The notes beneath the pieces are model-generated. The model was given only the letters and a program-made list of their open reading frames with translations, was not told where the DNA came from and did no database searches. The translations under genes were made by a program, and so were the position numbers. Shown here one piece after another: positions 18,142-26,851 of a DNA stretch of 64,000 nucleotides (positions are counted from its first letter, which is position 1; the number at the start of each line of letters is the position of its first letter). Origin of the DNA: Enterococcus faecalis 13-SD-W-01 (GTDB taxonomy: Bacteria; Bacillota; Bacilli; Lactobacillales; Enterococcaceae); contig KE351687.1 in the NCBI GenBank assembly GCA_000415185.1, positions 81,783 to 145,782 of the forward strand. The letters are read 5' to 3'.

Positions 18142-18753
18142 ATGAAGAACACCCGAGTACAAAAAATGGTTGCAGTTGCATTATTCGCAGCCATTGGATT
18201 GGTTTTGCAATACATTGCGTTCCCGATCATGCCAGCATTTAGTTTCTTGAAAATCGATTTCAGTGATATCCCCGTATTGATCAGTATGTTTTTATTTGGA
18301 CCTTTAGCCGGAATCGTCACAGCATTTTTACGCTCCGTGCTGCATTTGATGACAACTGGGTTCTCACCTGACAATTTAGTTGGAGATACAGCCAGCTTTT
18401 TGGCATCAATGATCTATACGTTACCGATTTTCTATTTCTTCCGAAGCAAAAAACATTCTGTCGGCCGCAACAAATTCTGGGGCGTTATCTCTGGAACATT
18501 GGCAATGACAGCATTCATGAGTGTGGCAAATTACTTTGTTATCACACCATTATATTTGATGTTCTTCGGCTTGAATGCGCAACAAATGCTAGGAATGCCT
18601 TTAGCAAACTACATCCTGATCGGTATTCTTCCATTTAACTTGATCAAAGGATTTATCGTTAGTGCCGCTTTCCTTGTGCTGCATGCAAAATTGCTTCCAT
18701 GGTTAGCAAGAAAACAAAATCAATTGGAACAAGCACGCACGATGCCTAAGTAA
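18142..18753 (+). CDS. ribU: ECF transporter S component RibU (riboflavin)
   Basis: The 203-residue membrane protein has about six helices and typical S-component features: an N-terminal RVQKMVAVALFAAIGLVLQYIAF, LKIDFSDIPVLISMFLFGPLAGIVTAF, and a NYILIGILPFNLIKG near the end. The FMN riboswitch directly upstream fixes the substrate as riboflavin. It needs the shared EcfAA'T module encoded elsewhere. AGGAGG lies seven bases before the ATG. Confidence 0.93.
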   Translation: MKNTRVQKMVAVALFAAIGLVLQYIAFPIMPAFSFLKIDFSDIPVLISMFLFGPLAGIVTAFLRSVLHLMTTGFSPDNLVGDTASFLASMIYTLPIFYFFRSKKHSVGRNKFWGVISGTLAMTAFMSVANYFVITPLYLMFFGLNAQQMLGMPLANYILIGILPFNLIKGFIVSAAFLVLHAKLLPWLARKQNQLEQARTMPK

Positions 18754-18787
18754 ACGCAGAGTGCCCCAAAATTGGATACTATCAGTG

Positions 18788-18828
18788 AAACTCTCTCGTG
18801 TATAAAAACAGCCGAGAGAGTTTTTTTA
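18788..18828 (+). terminator. Terminator of ribU
   Basis: AAACTCTCTCG pairs with CGAGAGAGTTT around a 12-base loop, followed by a T run. Confidence 0.85.
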
Positions 18829-19215
18829 TATGGTAAAAAAGTAAATATGACTTTTTTATTAAATTTTTTTAATGAAAGAACATACAATAACCATCATAAT
18901 GAAAGCGTATTATTAATCGGATATGCGTATATTTTGTTAAAATGAATAAAAATAAATTTTCTGTTTATAAATGTGAAATTGCTCTCTTTATAAAAGATAA
19001 ATATTTTTGTTTAGCATGAAACAGAAAACGCTACAATTGTTTTGAATAAAAGAATTTTATGAAGAAGGAGGAGGAGCAGGAAAGTCAGCGGTGTAAAAAT
19101 TTCATACAAAAAATAGTTTTATTATGAGTTTTTTGTTTTGTTATGCCGTACTTTTTGATAAAATAACAGTAAGGCCGATTTTGGTCTAAAATGAGAAAAA
19201 GAAAGGGAGAATAAA
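18829..19215 (+). promoter_or_regulatory. Long AT-rich leader of the YfcC gene
   Basis: About 390 very AT-rich bases hold no convincing gene. A candidate -10 TACAAT lies at 19032-19037; its best -35 (TTGTTT at 19007) is spaced 19 bp, so this is weak. Two sequences approach the catabolite-response consensus: TGAAAGCGTATTAT at 18900-18913 and AGAAAACGCTACAA at 19023-19036, the latter overlapping the -10. A strong but unused purine stretch (AAGGAGGAGGAG) sits near 19064-19075. The gene itself has GAAAGGGAG just before its ATG. Confidence 0.35.
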
Positions 19216-20736
19216 ATGGAACAAACAAAGAAAAAATTCCAAATGCCATCAGCGTATACGGTCTTATTCATTATTATCGCAGTAATCGCTGTACTTACTT
19301 GGTTCATTCCAGCTGGACATTACAGTATTGATGATGCAGGCAACATCATTGCTGGGTCTTATGAACGAGTAGAACAAAATCCACAAGGTCTGTGGGACAT
19401 CTTTATGGCTCCGATCAATGGGATGCTTGGGGTACCAGCTGGAGAATTAACAAAAGAAACACCAGCGGCTATTCCGATTTCATTCTTTATTTTAGTTGTT
19501 GGGGGCTTCTTGGGAATCGTCAACAAAACAGGCGCACTAGATGCAGGTATTGGATCAGTCGTGAAGAAATTCAAAGGCAAAGAAAAAATGCTGATCCCTG
19601 TATTGATGTTCTTGTTCGCACTAGGCGGTTCAACTTATGGGATGGCAGAAGAAACAATTCCATTTTACGCGTTGCTGATCCCTGTTATGATGGCTGTTGG
19701 TTTTGATACTGTTGTCGCTGTAGCCATTGTATTAGTTGGTTCACAGGTCGGCTGTCTGGCTTCTACGGTAAACCCATTTGCGACAGGTGTGGCTTCACAA
19801 GCGGTCGGTATTTCTATGGGTGAAGGTATTGGTTTGCGTTTCTTGATGTTCGTTGTCTTGTTAGGCATCTCCATCATTTACGTTTACCGTTATGCTTCAA
19901 AAATCGAGAAAGATCCAACCAAATCACTTGTTTACAATCAGCGTGAAGAAGATATCAAACATTTTGATATCGATTCAATCGAACGCCAAGAAACAATCAC
20001 GAAAAAACAAAAATATGTCAATGTATTATTCTTTATCACTTTTGGTATCATGATTATTAGTTTGATTCCTTGGACAACATTGAATGAAAACTTCACGATC
20101 TTTGAATCTTTTGCAAGCTGGTTATCAAACTTGCCTGTATTAGGTACAGTAATTGGTAAAGATCTGCTTCCTCTAGGTGATTGGTACTTCCCAGAAATCA
20201 CTATGTTGTTCTTAGTGATGTCAATCGTTGTAGCCTTCACATATGGACTAAAAGAATCTGAATTTGTTTCTGAATTCTTAGCTGGCGCTTCAGACTTGAT
20301 CGGTGTTGCGATCGTCGTAGCTGTTGCCCGTGGTATCCAAGTAATCATGAACAATGGTCTGATCACTGATACTATCTTGCATTGGGGCGAACAAGGATTG
20401 AGCAGCTTGTCATCAAGCGTATTCTTGATCCTAACATTCATCTTCTATATCCCAATGTCATTCTTGATCCCATCAACTTCTGGTTTAGCTGCGGCTACAA
20501 TGGGAATCATGGGACCAATGGGTGAATTTGCAGGCGTTGGTAAAGACTTAGTTATCACAGCTTACCAATCTGCTTCAGGTCTTGTTAACTTGATCACACC
20601 AACATCAGCTATCGTAATGGGTGCTGTTGCAATCGCTCGTTTCGACGTTTCTGTTTGGTGGAAATTTACAGGTAAACTGATTGCGATCTTGTTTGTAGCA
20701 ATCTGTATCATCTTAGGTATTGCTGCGGTACTTTAA
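19216..20736 (+). CDS. YfcC family (DcuC/ArsB-like) amino-acid or dicarboxylate carrier
   Basis: The 506-residue membrane protein has about 12 hydrophobic segments and blocks typical of the YfcC family: PSAYTVLFIIIAVIAVLTWFIPAGHY at the N-terminus, ALGGSTYGMAEETIPFYALLIPVM in the middle, and FLIPSTSGLAAATMGIMGPMGEFAGV and TAYQSASGLVNLITPTS near the end. The family includes anaerobic C4-dicarboxylate carriers and arginine/ornithine-type antiporters, so the substrate is uncertain. An M20 dipeptidase follows, which suggests a link to peptide or amino-acid use. It may be under catabolite control (see leader). Confidence 0.85.
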   Translation: MEQTKKKFQMPSAYTVLFIIIAVIAVLTWFIPAGHYSIDDAGNIIAGSYERVEQNPQGLWDIFMAPINGMLGVPAGELTKETPAAIPISFFILVVGGFLGIVNKTGALDAGIGSVVKKFKGKEKMLIPVLMFLFALGGSTYGMAEETIPFYALLIPVMMAVGFDTVVAVAIVLVGSQVGCLASTVNPFATGVASQAVGISMGEGIGLRFLMFVVLLGISIIYVYRYASKIEKDPTKSLVYNQREEDIKHFDIDSIERQETITKKQKYVNVLFFITFGIMIISLIPWTTLNENFTIFESFASWLSNLPVLGTVIGKDLLPLGDWYFPEITMLFLVMSIVVAFTYGLKESEFVSEFLAGASDLIGVAIVVAVARGIQVIMNNGLITDTILHWGEQGLSSLSSSVFLILTFIFYIPMSFLIPSTSGLAAATMGIMGPMGEFAGVGKDLVITAYQSASGLVNLITPTSAIVMGAVAIARFDVSVWWKFTGKLIAILFVAICIILGIAAVL

Positions 20737-20764
20737 TCTTAAAGATCACAGTAAATCCAGCTTG

Positions 20765-20816
20765 AAAAAAGAAGTCATTTTGTCAAAAGCATCTGCTTTT
20801 CGAAATGGCTTCTTAA
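20765..20816 (+). repeat. Long hairpin between the carrier and peptidase genes
   Basis: AAGAAGTCATTTTG pairs with CGAAATGGCTTCTT, with an inner AAAAGCA/TGCTTTT stem. There is no T run, so it may process or stabilise mRNA rather than terminate it. Confidence 0.5.
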
Positions 20817-20926
20817 AGCATTAAAAAGTAATTGTTTTCAACAAGAGGCTGAGGCCGTGAAATAGATGCGCTAATGCTAAGTTTGGCGGCCCCCGACCCC
20901 TTTTATTTAAATAGGAGGTAGAAAAA

Positions 20927-22270
20927 ATGAAACAATTTGTAACTGAACAACATCATGAAGAGGCGCTTTCTGCATTGAGCGAACTGATCCGTATCCCATC
21001 TGTGTTAGATGAAGCAGATTCAGGTGAAGGACATCCGTTTGGCTCAAAAGTAATCGAAGCGCTGGACAAAGTTTTAGAAATCAGCGAAAAATTAGGGTTC
21101 AAGACATTCAAGGATCCAGAAGGCTACTATGGCTATTCTGAAATCGGTGAAGGTGACGAACTTTTCGGTATCTTATGCCATATGGACGTAGTGCCTGCGG
21201 GAGACGAAAACAATTGGGACAGCAAACCATTTGAACCAACTGTCAAAGACGGCTGGTTAGTCGGCCGCGGTTCGCAAGATGATAAAGGTCCTTCTATCGC
21301 AGCGATGTATGCTGTGAAAGCATTAATGGACGCAGGTGTGACATTCAACACACGTATTCGTTTTATTTTCGGAACAGACGAAGAAAATCTATGGCGCTGT
21401 TTAGAAAAATACAATGAAAAAGAAGAAGGAATCACACGCGGTTTTGCACCAGATGCAGAATTCCCGTTGATCTATGCTGAAAAAGGTCTATTGCAAGCTT
21501 ACTTGACTGGACCAGGAACAGATGAATTTTCTGTCAAAGCAGGGGGTGCATTGAATGTTGTACCTGATTCTGCACCATATTCAGGAAATAAATTAGCAGA
21601 AGTCAAAGAAAAATTAACTGCTCATGGGTTTGATTTCGAAGACAAAGGGGATTCAATCGTTGTTCTTGGAAAAAGCATCCATGCAAAAGATGCCCCACAA
21701 GGAACAAATGCTATCACGCGTTTAGCGATTGCATTGTCTGAAGTATTTGAATTTGGACCAATCGATTTCTTAGGAAAATTAGTTCAAGAAAACGCAACAG
21801 GCGAAAACGTTGTTGGAAAAACAGAAGACGAACCTTCTGGAGAATTGACAATGAACTTTGCCAGCTTAGAAATCAAACCAGAACAAACAAAAATCGGCGT
21901 AGATATGCGTATTCCTGTAACGATTGAAAAAGAAGCAATCGTTGAGAAATTAGCAGAAGCTGTACAAAAATATGACCTTACTTACAGCGAATTCGATTTC
22001 TTAGATTCATTGTATGTACCAAGAGACAGTGAATTAGTCACAGCTTTATTAGGTACGTACCGCGACATCACAGGCGACATGACAGAGCCTTTTGTTTCCG
22101 GCGGCGCAACATTTGCCCGGACAATGAACCAGTGCGTGGCGTTTGGCGCAATGTTCCCTGATACACCAGACTTTATGCACCAAGCAAATGAACGTTGGGA
22201 ATTAAGCAGCATGTATAAAGCAATGGCAATCTATGCTGAAGCTATCTATAGACTGTGCGGCGAAGAATAA
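20927..22270 (+). CDS. M20 family dipeptidase (PepV/Sapep-like)
   Basis: The 447-residue zinc or manganese dipeptidase is cytoplasmic. Metal and catalytic residues are visible: H85 and D87 (LCHMDVVP), D119 (GSQDDKGP), the base E152 and ligand E153 (TDEENLW), D177 in GFAPDAEFP, and the C-terminal histidine in FMHQANERW (about 424). The inserted lid domain lies at about 190-385. The length and lid match PepV-type enzymes that release N-terminal amino acids from dipeptides. AGGAGG lies before the ATG. It follows the YfcC carrier by 190 bases and ends at a strong bidirectional terminator. Confidence 0.9.
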   Translation: MKQFVTEQHHEEALSALSELIRIPSVLDEADSGEGHPFGSKVIEALDKVLEISEKLGFKTFKDPEGYYGYSEIGEGDELFGILCHMDVVPAGDENNWDSKPFEPTVKDGWLVGRGSQDDKGPSIAAMYAVKALMDAGVTFNTRIRFIFGTDEENLWRCLEKYNEKEEGITRGFAPDAEFPLIYAEKGLLQAYLTGPGTDEFSVKAGGALNVVPDSAPYSGNKLAEVKEKLTAHGFDFEDKGDSIVVLGKSIHAKDAPQGTNAITRLAIALSEVFEFGPIDFLGKLVQENATGENVVGKTEDEPSGELTMNFASLEIKPEQTKIGVDMRIPVTIEKEAIVEKLAEAVQKYDLTYSEFDFLDSLYVPRDSELVTALLGTYRDITGDMTEPFVSGGATFARTMNQCVAFGAMFPDTPDFMHQANERWELSSMYKAMAIYAEAIYRLCGEE

Positions 22271-22297
22271 AAAGCCGTGATTGAATAGAAAAAGAAA

Positions 22298-22339
22298 AAC
22301 ACCTGCAAAGTTGAGCTTTTCAACTCTGCAGGTGTTTTT
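22298..22339. terminator. Bidirectional terminator between convergent genes
   Basis: AACACCTGCA pairs with TGCAGGTGTT, with an inner AGTTGA/TCAACT stem, flanked by A and T runs on the two sides. It serves the peptidase gene and the oppositely oriented ferredoxin gene. Confidence 0.9.
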
Positions 22340-22357
22340 GCGTATCTATAAATGAAG

Positions 22358-22579
22358 TCAAGATTGTTCTTCTAGAAGAATTGCGCGAACCGGACATTTC
22401 TGATAAGCTTTTTTTACATCCGCTTCATCAGCTTGCTTTACAAATTGCTGATGGGCTTCGGGTTCTTGAGCAAATAAGACGATACCTTCCTCGTCATAAT
22501 CAAAAATCTTTGGCGCAGCCAGCTGGCATAAGCCGCAAGCAATGCACCGCTCAGGAACGATTTTACATAATAATGCCAT
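22358..22579 (-). CDS. fer: Single-cluster [4Fe-4S] ferredoxin
   Basis: The 73-residue electron carrier has cysteines C12, C15 and C18 (CIACGLC) plus C62 in KCPVRA, the four ligands of one [4Fe-4S] cluster. Between them is the typical IFDYDEEG segment. It matches the small Firmicute Fer encoded next to ypbB and recQ. The start at 22579 is preferred because AGGATGG lies just upstream; the ATG at 22588 overlaps that site. It is divergent from ypbB, 27 bases away, so their promoters must overlap. Confidence 0.9.
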   Translation of the reverse strand: MALLCKIVPERCIACGLCQLAAPKIFDYDEEGIVLFAQEPEAHQQFVKQADEADVKKAYQKCPVRAILLEEQS

Positions 22580-22606
22580 TTCAACCATCCTAACTTAAGG
22601 AGAATC

Positions 22607-23626
22607 ATGATGTTTGATTACATTCTAACGTTATTTTCATCAGGTGACAAGCGAAGAATCAGTACGCTTTATCAAGTGCTGACAGGAAAACGGACAAGTT
22701 CTGTTCTTTTGTATAGTTTTTTTGAACAGCTTTTACCCGCCCACCAAAGCATACCAAAACTCAAGAAAACAGATTTTGAAAAAATAATCCAGCAATTAGC
22801 GGAGCAGCAGCTGATCAAACGAACAGAGAACGAAGCAGTTATTACCGAAAAAGGGCAGAATTATTTGCAAAAGCGCAAAATCTATCAAGTCGATTTTGGA
22901 CGATACGGCCGCACAGCAGAAATTTCTTGGCGGTTATTGAAATTTTCTGTGCAAGTGATCTCAAATCTTTCTATCCAACAGAAAGAATATGTACCGATTG
23001 AAACCAGTCCTTTTTATACAATGAAGATCAAAAGCTGGTTGGCAACGGAAGATAGAGAAACATTGGCAGAGCGTTTTTATGAAGAATGGCATGAGCTGTT
23101 TCAACAATTGCCGAAAGAACAAGCAGATTTTTTGGCCAATCAGCTGACAGGAAGAGACCAGATAGGCCAGCTTCCTTATCAATTGACGGCGGCAGATAAA
23201 GATACTTTTGAAGTAAGTCTCATCCAAGCAGAAGCTGTGCATGCTTTGTTAGCGGCGCTGGAAACAAAAACAGATTTCGTTCTTTATGTTCTTGTGAAGG
23301 ATGTGCTTCGTCAGAATCTCAATCAAAGCATGCTGGTCACGCGACAGATGGTTTTGGCAGGAGAGACGAAAGAAATGATTTTGAAGAAACGACAGCTGAA
23401 AGCAGGGACGTTGGCGGATCACTTGATTGAATGGGCGCTTTTTTTCTCTGATTTTCCCTATGAAAAATTTATTTCAGAACAAACGATACTGGTATTGGAA
23501 AAATTAAAAACGCCTATCAAAGACTGGCGTTATCAAGAAGTTTCGCCATCTGGACAATTGGATTATGGCGAATTCAGACTTTATCAAATCCAGCACCTGA
23601 AAGGAGAAAGAAAATGGAACGACTGA
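22607..23626 (+). CDS. YpbB-like helix-turn-helix protein, RecQ partner
   Basis: The 339-residue protein corresponds to B. subtilis YpbB, encoded immediately before a RecQ-type helicase in many Firmicutes. The C-terminal part contains a helix-turn-helix-like LIEWALFFSDFPYEKFIS; the N-terminus (GDKRRISTLYQVLTGKRTSSVLL) looks DNA- or protein-binding. No catalytic motif is visible. It overlaps recQ by 13 bases, so the two are translationally coupled. A role in DNA repair together with RecQ is inferred from this linkage. Confidence 0.75.
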   Translation: MMFDYILTLFSSGDKRRISTLYQVLTGKRTSSVLLYSFFEQLLPAHQSIPKLKKTDFEKIIQQLAEQQLIKRTENEAVITEKGQNYLQKRKIYQVDFGRYGRTAEISWRLLKFSVQVISNLSIQQKEYVPIETSPFYTMKIKSWLATEDRETLAERFYEEWHELFQQLPKEQADFLANQLTGRDQIGQLPYQLTAADKDTFEVSLIQAEAVHALLAALETKTDFVLYVLVKDVLRQNLNQSMLVTRQMVLAGETKEMILKKRQLKAGTLADHLIEWALFFSDFPYEKFISEQTILVLEKLKTPIKDWRYQEVSPSGQLDYGEFRLYQIQHLKGERKWND

Positions 23627-25020
23627 AGCAAGCCTTGCATCATTATTTCGGCTATGATTCTTTCCGGCCGGGTCAAGAAGAAATCATTGATTCCTTGATA
23701 AATGACCAAGATGTCTCGGCAATCTTGCCCACAGGTATGGGAAAAAGTTTGTGTTATCAGCTATCGGGTTATTTGAAAGAGGGACTTGTTGTCATTGTTT
23801 CGCCTCTGCTTTCTTTGATGGAAGATCAAGTATTGCAGCTGCAAAAACAAGGAGAGAAACACGTAGTTGCCTATAATAGTTTATTGTCAACTAGCGAGAA
23901 GCGTTATGTCCAAAAGCATCTTTCCGCCTATAAATTTTTGTTTCTTAGTCCTGAGATGCTTCTGCAATCCGATATTCTCCGGGCATTGAAACAACAAAAA
24001 ATCGCTTTGTTTGTCGTAGATGAAGCGCACTGTGTCTCGCAATGGGGTGTTGATTTCCGCCCAGAATATCAGCGGTTAGGTGAATCGATTGCTTTATTAG
24101 GACAGCCGACAACACTAGCTTTGACAGCTACAGCAACTCCGAGAGTCCAAAAAGATATCGAAACCGTACTGTTCTCAGAAAAGCCGAAAGTCGTCAAACA
24201 TTCTGTCAATCGCGAAAACATCACGTTATTTGTTCAGGAAACCAACCAAAAAGAAACGGAATTGCGAACGATCCTTTCACAAACAAAAGGAGCAGCAATC
24301 GTTTATTGTGCGACTAAGAAAACAGTAGAAGCCGTGTATGAACAACTTCGGCCTTATTTTGCTGCCGGCTACTATCATGGTGGGCTGGATGCCAGCCAGC
24401 GGAGGCAGCTGCAGCAGCAATTCAACTCGAACCAACTGCAAGTATTAGTTGCTACGAATGCATTTGGGATGGGGATCAATAAACCGGATATCCGTTTGGT
24501 CGTCCATTATGATCTGCCTGACAGCTTAGAAAACTATGTGCAGGAAATCGGTCGTGCTGGCAGAGATCAGCAGCCGAGTTCAGCAATTTTGCTTTACCAA
24601 GAAGGCGATGAGCGTATTCATTGGTTTTTCAATCAGCTGTCAAGAGAGCAGCGCCAAAGTTTCGAATTTTATCTGGAACATCTAAAAGGAGAAGATGCCC
24701 CTTTTGACGAGCTTCAGAAAAAATGGTGGGCTATCACTCAGCAGACAGACACGTCCAGCTGGTTAGATAAATTACGTGCGAATGAAAAAGAAAACCAACA
24801 GCGGCTAGAGCAGATGATCCGATACATTGAAGAAACCAACTGCCGCAGAACTTTTATCATGGATTATTTTGGCGAAACACTTCAAGAAAAACCAGAACAA
24901 TGCTGTGATTTGGATGGAGCAAAACGCAGCACAGAGAGACAGGAAGCAGAGAAAAAGAAAGAAACAGAAGACTGGGAAGTTATTTTGATAAATTTATTTA
25001 AAAAAAAGAATCCGAATTGA
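23614..25020 (+). CDS. RecQ family ATP-dependent DNA helicase (RecS-like)
   Basis: The 468-residue 3'-5' helicase has all core motifs: Q-motif FRPGQEEII, Walker A LPTGMGKSL, DEAH box VVDEAHCVSQWG, ALTATATPRV, and motif VI IGRAGRDQQPS. The short form lacks an HRDC domain, as in B. subtilis RecS. The zinc-binding region (NCRRTFIMDYFGE then QCCDLD) has lost the final cysteine of the usual pattern, so zinc binding may be altered or absent. It would act on stalled forks and recombination intermediates. Confidence 0.9.
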   Translation: MERLKQALHHYFGYDSFRPGQEEIIDSLINDQDVSAILPTGMGKSLCYQLSGYLKEGLVVIVSPLLSLMEDQVLQLQKQGEKHVVAYNSLLSTSEKRYVQKHLSAYKFLFLSPEMLLQSDILRALKQQKIALFVVDEAHCVSQWGVDFRPEYQRLGESIALLGQPTTLALTATATPRVQKDIETVLFSEKPKVVKHSVNRENITLFVQETNQKETELRTILSQTKGAAIVYCATKKTVEAVYEQLRPYFAAGYYHGGLDASQRRQLQQQFNSNQLQVLVATNAFGMGINKPDIRLVVHYDLPDSLENYVQEIGRAGRDQQPSSAILLYQEGDERIHWFFNQLSREQRQSFEFYLEHLKGEDAPFDELQKKWWAITQQTDTSSWLDKLRANEKENQQRLEQMIRYIEETNCRRTFIMDYFGETLQEKPEQCCDLDGAKRSTERQEAEKKKETEDWEVILINLFKKKNPN

Positions 25021-25085
25021 TTTTTTAGTACAAGACAGATTTGACTATGGTATAATACAGTCGATAGCAATTAGGAGGTAAAAAA

Positions 25086-25760
25086 GTGAGCAGAAAAGAC
25101 AGACATCATTCACCAGAAAATAACGAAACACAAGAACCATGGGAACAACCAATCTACGAAACAGAGGATGATGAGACTTCAAGAAGTTCTCAAAGAAAAC
25201 AGAAAAAAGGAAATACACTTTTCCTTTCACTCTTCCTTGTTTTACTTGTTTTATGTATCGCGATTCCAGCAGGAGCATACTTCTGGATCAGAAACGGTTC
25301 TTCTTCCAATGAAGCAGCTAGTTCAACAGAACCGACTTCTTCCGTTGTAGAATCAAAAGAATCATCAACGAAAGAATCATCAACTGTTGAATCAACAGAA
25401 GAAACAACAAGTGATACAGTTGCGGAAACAGAGACAGCTGCGACAAACGAAGCAGCAGATACGAGTGTGGAAACAGCAGATACGAACGCTGCTCAAACAA
25501 CACCAACATCAGAAGATCAAACAATTGCGGGCGGAACAACTGATAATACAGTTGCAGAAGGTGCAGCAACAACAGACGCAGCTGGCCAAACAGGCGAAAC
25601 AACTGCTGCAGCCGGCTCAACGATCGCTGTACAAGCTGGCGAAGGTCCAAAACAAGTAGCAGCAAGAGCTGGGATCTCAATTGAGGAATTATTACAATTG
25701 AATGGTATGACTATGGATAACTATATGTTATATCCAGGACAAGAATTAAAAATCAAATAA
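25086..25760 (+). CDS. Membrane-anchored LysM domain protein
   Basis: The 224-residue protein has a cytoplasmic polar N-terminus (about 1-42), one transmembrane helix (LFLSLFLVLLVLCIAIPAGAYF, about 46-67), a Ser/Thr/Glu-rich extracellular linker (about 70-175) and a C-terminal LysM domain (VQAGEGPKQVAARAGISIEELLQLNGM, YPGQELKI). LysM binds the GlcNAc of peptidoglycan, so the protein tethers membrane to wall. It resembles B. subtilis YpbE, which lies in the same position. It starts at GTG after AGGAGG, with an extended -10 promoter (TGGTATAAT) at 25048-25056. Confidence 0.85.
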   Translation: MSRKDRHHSPENNETQEPWEQPIYETEDDETSRSSQRKQKKGNTLFLSLFLVLLVLCIAIPAGAYFWIRNGSSSNEAASSTEPTSSVVESKESSTKESSTVESTEETTSDTVAETETAATNEAADTSVETADTNAAQTTPTSEDQTIAGGTTDNTVAEGAATTDAAGQTGETTAAAGSTIAVQAGEGPKQVAARAGISIEELLQLNGMTMDNYMLYPGQELKIK

Positions 25761-25799
25761 TCGAGCGCGTTTTTTAGAAAAAATAAAAGACAGCATTAT

Positions 25800-26001
25800 T
25801 CTGATTAGAAGAGACTGGCCGGTAAAAGTCCAGTCTCGCTTCTTGTACAGAAGTATTTTCGGCAGCGGGCAAAAGAATTGCCTTTGCCGCGTAATGAAAT
25901 GGTTTCACCATTTTTATGATTTTAGCAAGAAATAGAAAGAAGGCAGGAAGAAAACCGCATTTCAGCATTTGTTGAAGTTGGCTTCCGCCCTCTTTTTTTA
26001 A
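25800..26001 (+). other. Structured intergenic region upstream of cmk
   Basis: Successive hairpins occupy the gap: AGAAGaGACTGG/CCAGTCTCgCTTCT (about 25806-25845), GCGGgCAAA/TTTGcCGC (about 25867-25892), AAATGG/CCATTT (about 25897-25914), and a long terminator-like stem AAAGAaGGCaGGAAG with CTTCCgCCcTCTTT (about 25935-25999) ending in T7, just before the cmk ribosome binding site. It may hold the LysM gene terminator and a structured leader. No known riboswitch signature was recognised. Confidence 0.45.
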
Positions 26002-26016
26002 CGAAGGGGTTTTTTG

Positions 26017-26694
26017 ATGGAAACAATCAGTATCGCAATAGACGGACCAGCATCTTCTGGGAAAAGCACAGTTGCAAAAATTTTAGCAAAAGAATTTAAT
26101 TATGTTTATACAGATACAGGTGCGATGTATCGCGCTGTGACCTATTTGGCGCTTCAGCATGATGTTGCTTTGAACGATGAAGCAGGTATCGTACAGCTGA
26201 CGAAAGAGCATGAGATCTCATTCCGACAGCAAGAAGACGGCCAGCGAGTGTATGCAGACCAAGAAGACATAACGGATGCAATCAGACAACCAGAAGTAAC
26301 AAATGCTGTTTCTGAAGTTGCAGCACATGGCAAAGTGAGAGCAGAAATGGTCGCGATCCAAAAGAGCATCGGTGCAAAAGGCGGCGTCGTCATGGATGGA
26401 AGAGACATCGGGACAGCTGTTTTGCCAAACGCAGAAGTGAAGATCTTTTTGGTTGCCAGCGTGACAGAGCGTGCAGAACGCCGTTACAAAGAAAATCTGG
26501 AAAAAGGCATCCCAACCGATTTAGAAGTGCTGACAAAAGAAATCCAAGAACGTGATCATTTTGATTCAACCCGAGAAGTTTCACCATTAAAACAAGCCGA
26601 AGACGCGGTAAGAGTAGATACTACAGGGAAATCAATCACGGAAGTCGTCCAAGAAATCAAAAATGTGATTGCAGAAAAAGGCTATTTGAAGTAA
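26017..26694 (+). CDS. cmk: Cytidylate kinase
   Basis: The 225-residue enzyme phosphorylates CMP and dCMP with ATP for nucleotide supply. The P-loop is GPASSGKST (residues 10-18). The NMP-binding region contains [16 protein letters not shown], and [25 protein letters not shown] is the conserved cytidylate-binding block. The start ATG at 26017 follows GAAGGGG. rpsA lies downstream after about 157 bases, a conserved pairing in bacteria. Confidence 0.95.
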   Translation: METISIAIDGPASSGKSTVAKILAKEFNYVYTDTGAMYRAVTYLALQHDVALNDEAGIVQLTKEHEISFRQQEDGQRVYADQEDITDAIRQPEVTNAVSEVAAHGKVRAEMVAIQKSIGAKGGVVMDGRDIGTAVLPNAEVKIFLVASVTERAERRYKENLEKGIPTDLEVLTKEIQERDHFDSTREVSPLKQAEDAVRVDTTGKSITEVVQEIKNVIAEKGYLK

Positions 26695-26851
26695 GCAAGT
26701 TTCGTTAAACACGCAAAAATCAAATAAAACAGCGGTTTTTTAGAAAAAAGCGGACGAAATCGCTTTATTTTTTAGTAGAAATCAATTAAAATTAAATGAG
26801 TACTGTATTACTGTATTTTTATGAAGAATGTTGGTTAGGAGGACAAGTGTC

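Noticed and set aside
18757-18782. AGTGCCCCAAAATTGGATA after ribU, resembling an insertion-sequence end
   Set aside because: Too short, with no matching second end or transposase nearby.
19060-19127. A 22-codon frame starting ATGAAGAAGGAGGAG in the YfcC leader
   Set aside because: No ribosome binding site precedes it; its own purine run merely looks like one.
25318-25680. Minus- and plus-strand frames inside the LysM gene
   Set aside because: They arise from the repetitive Ser/Thr/Ala codons of the linker region.
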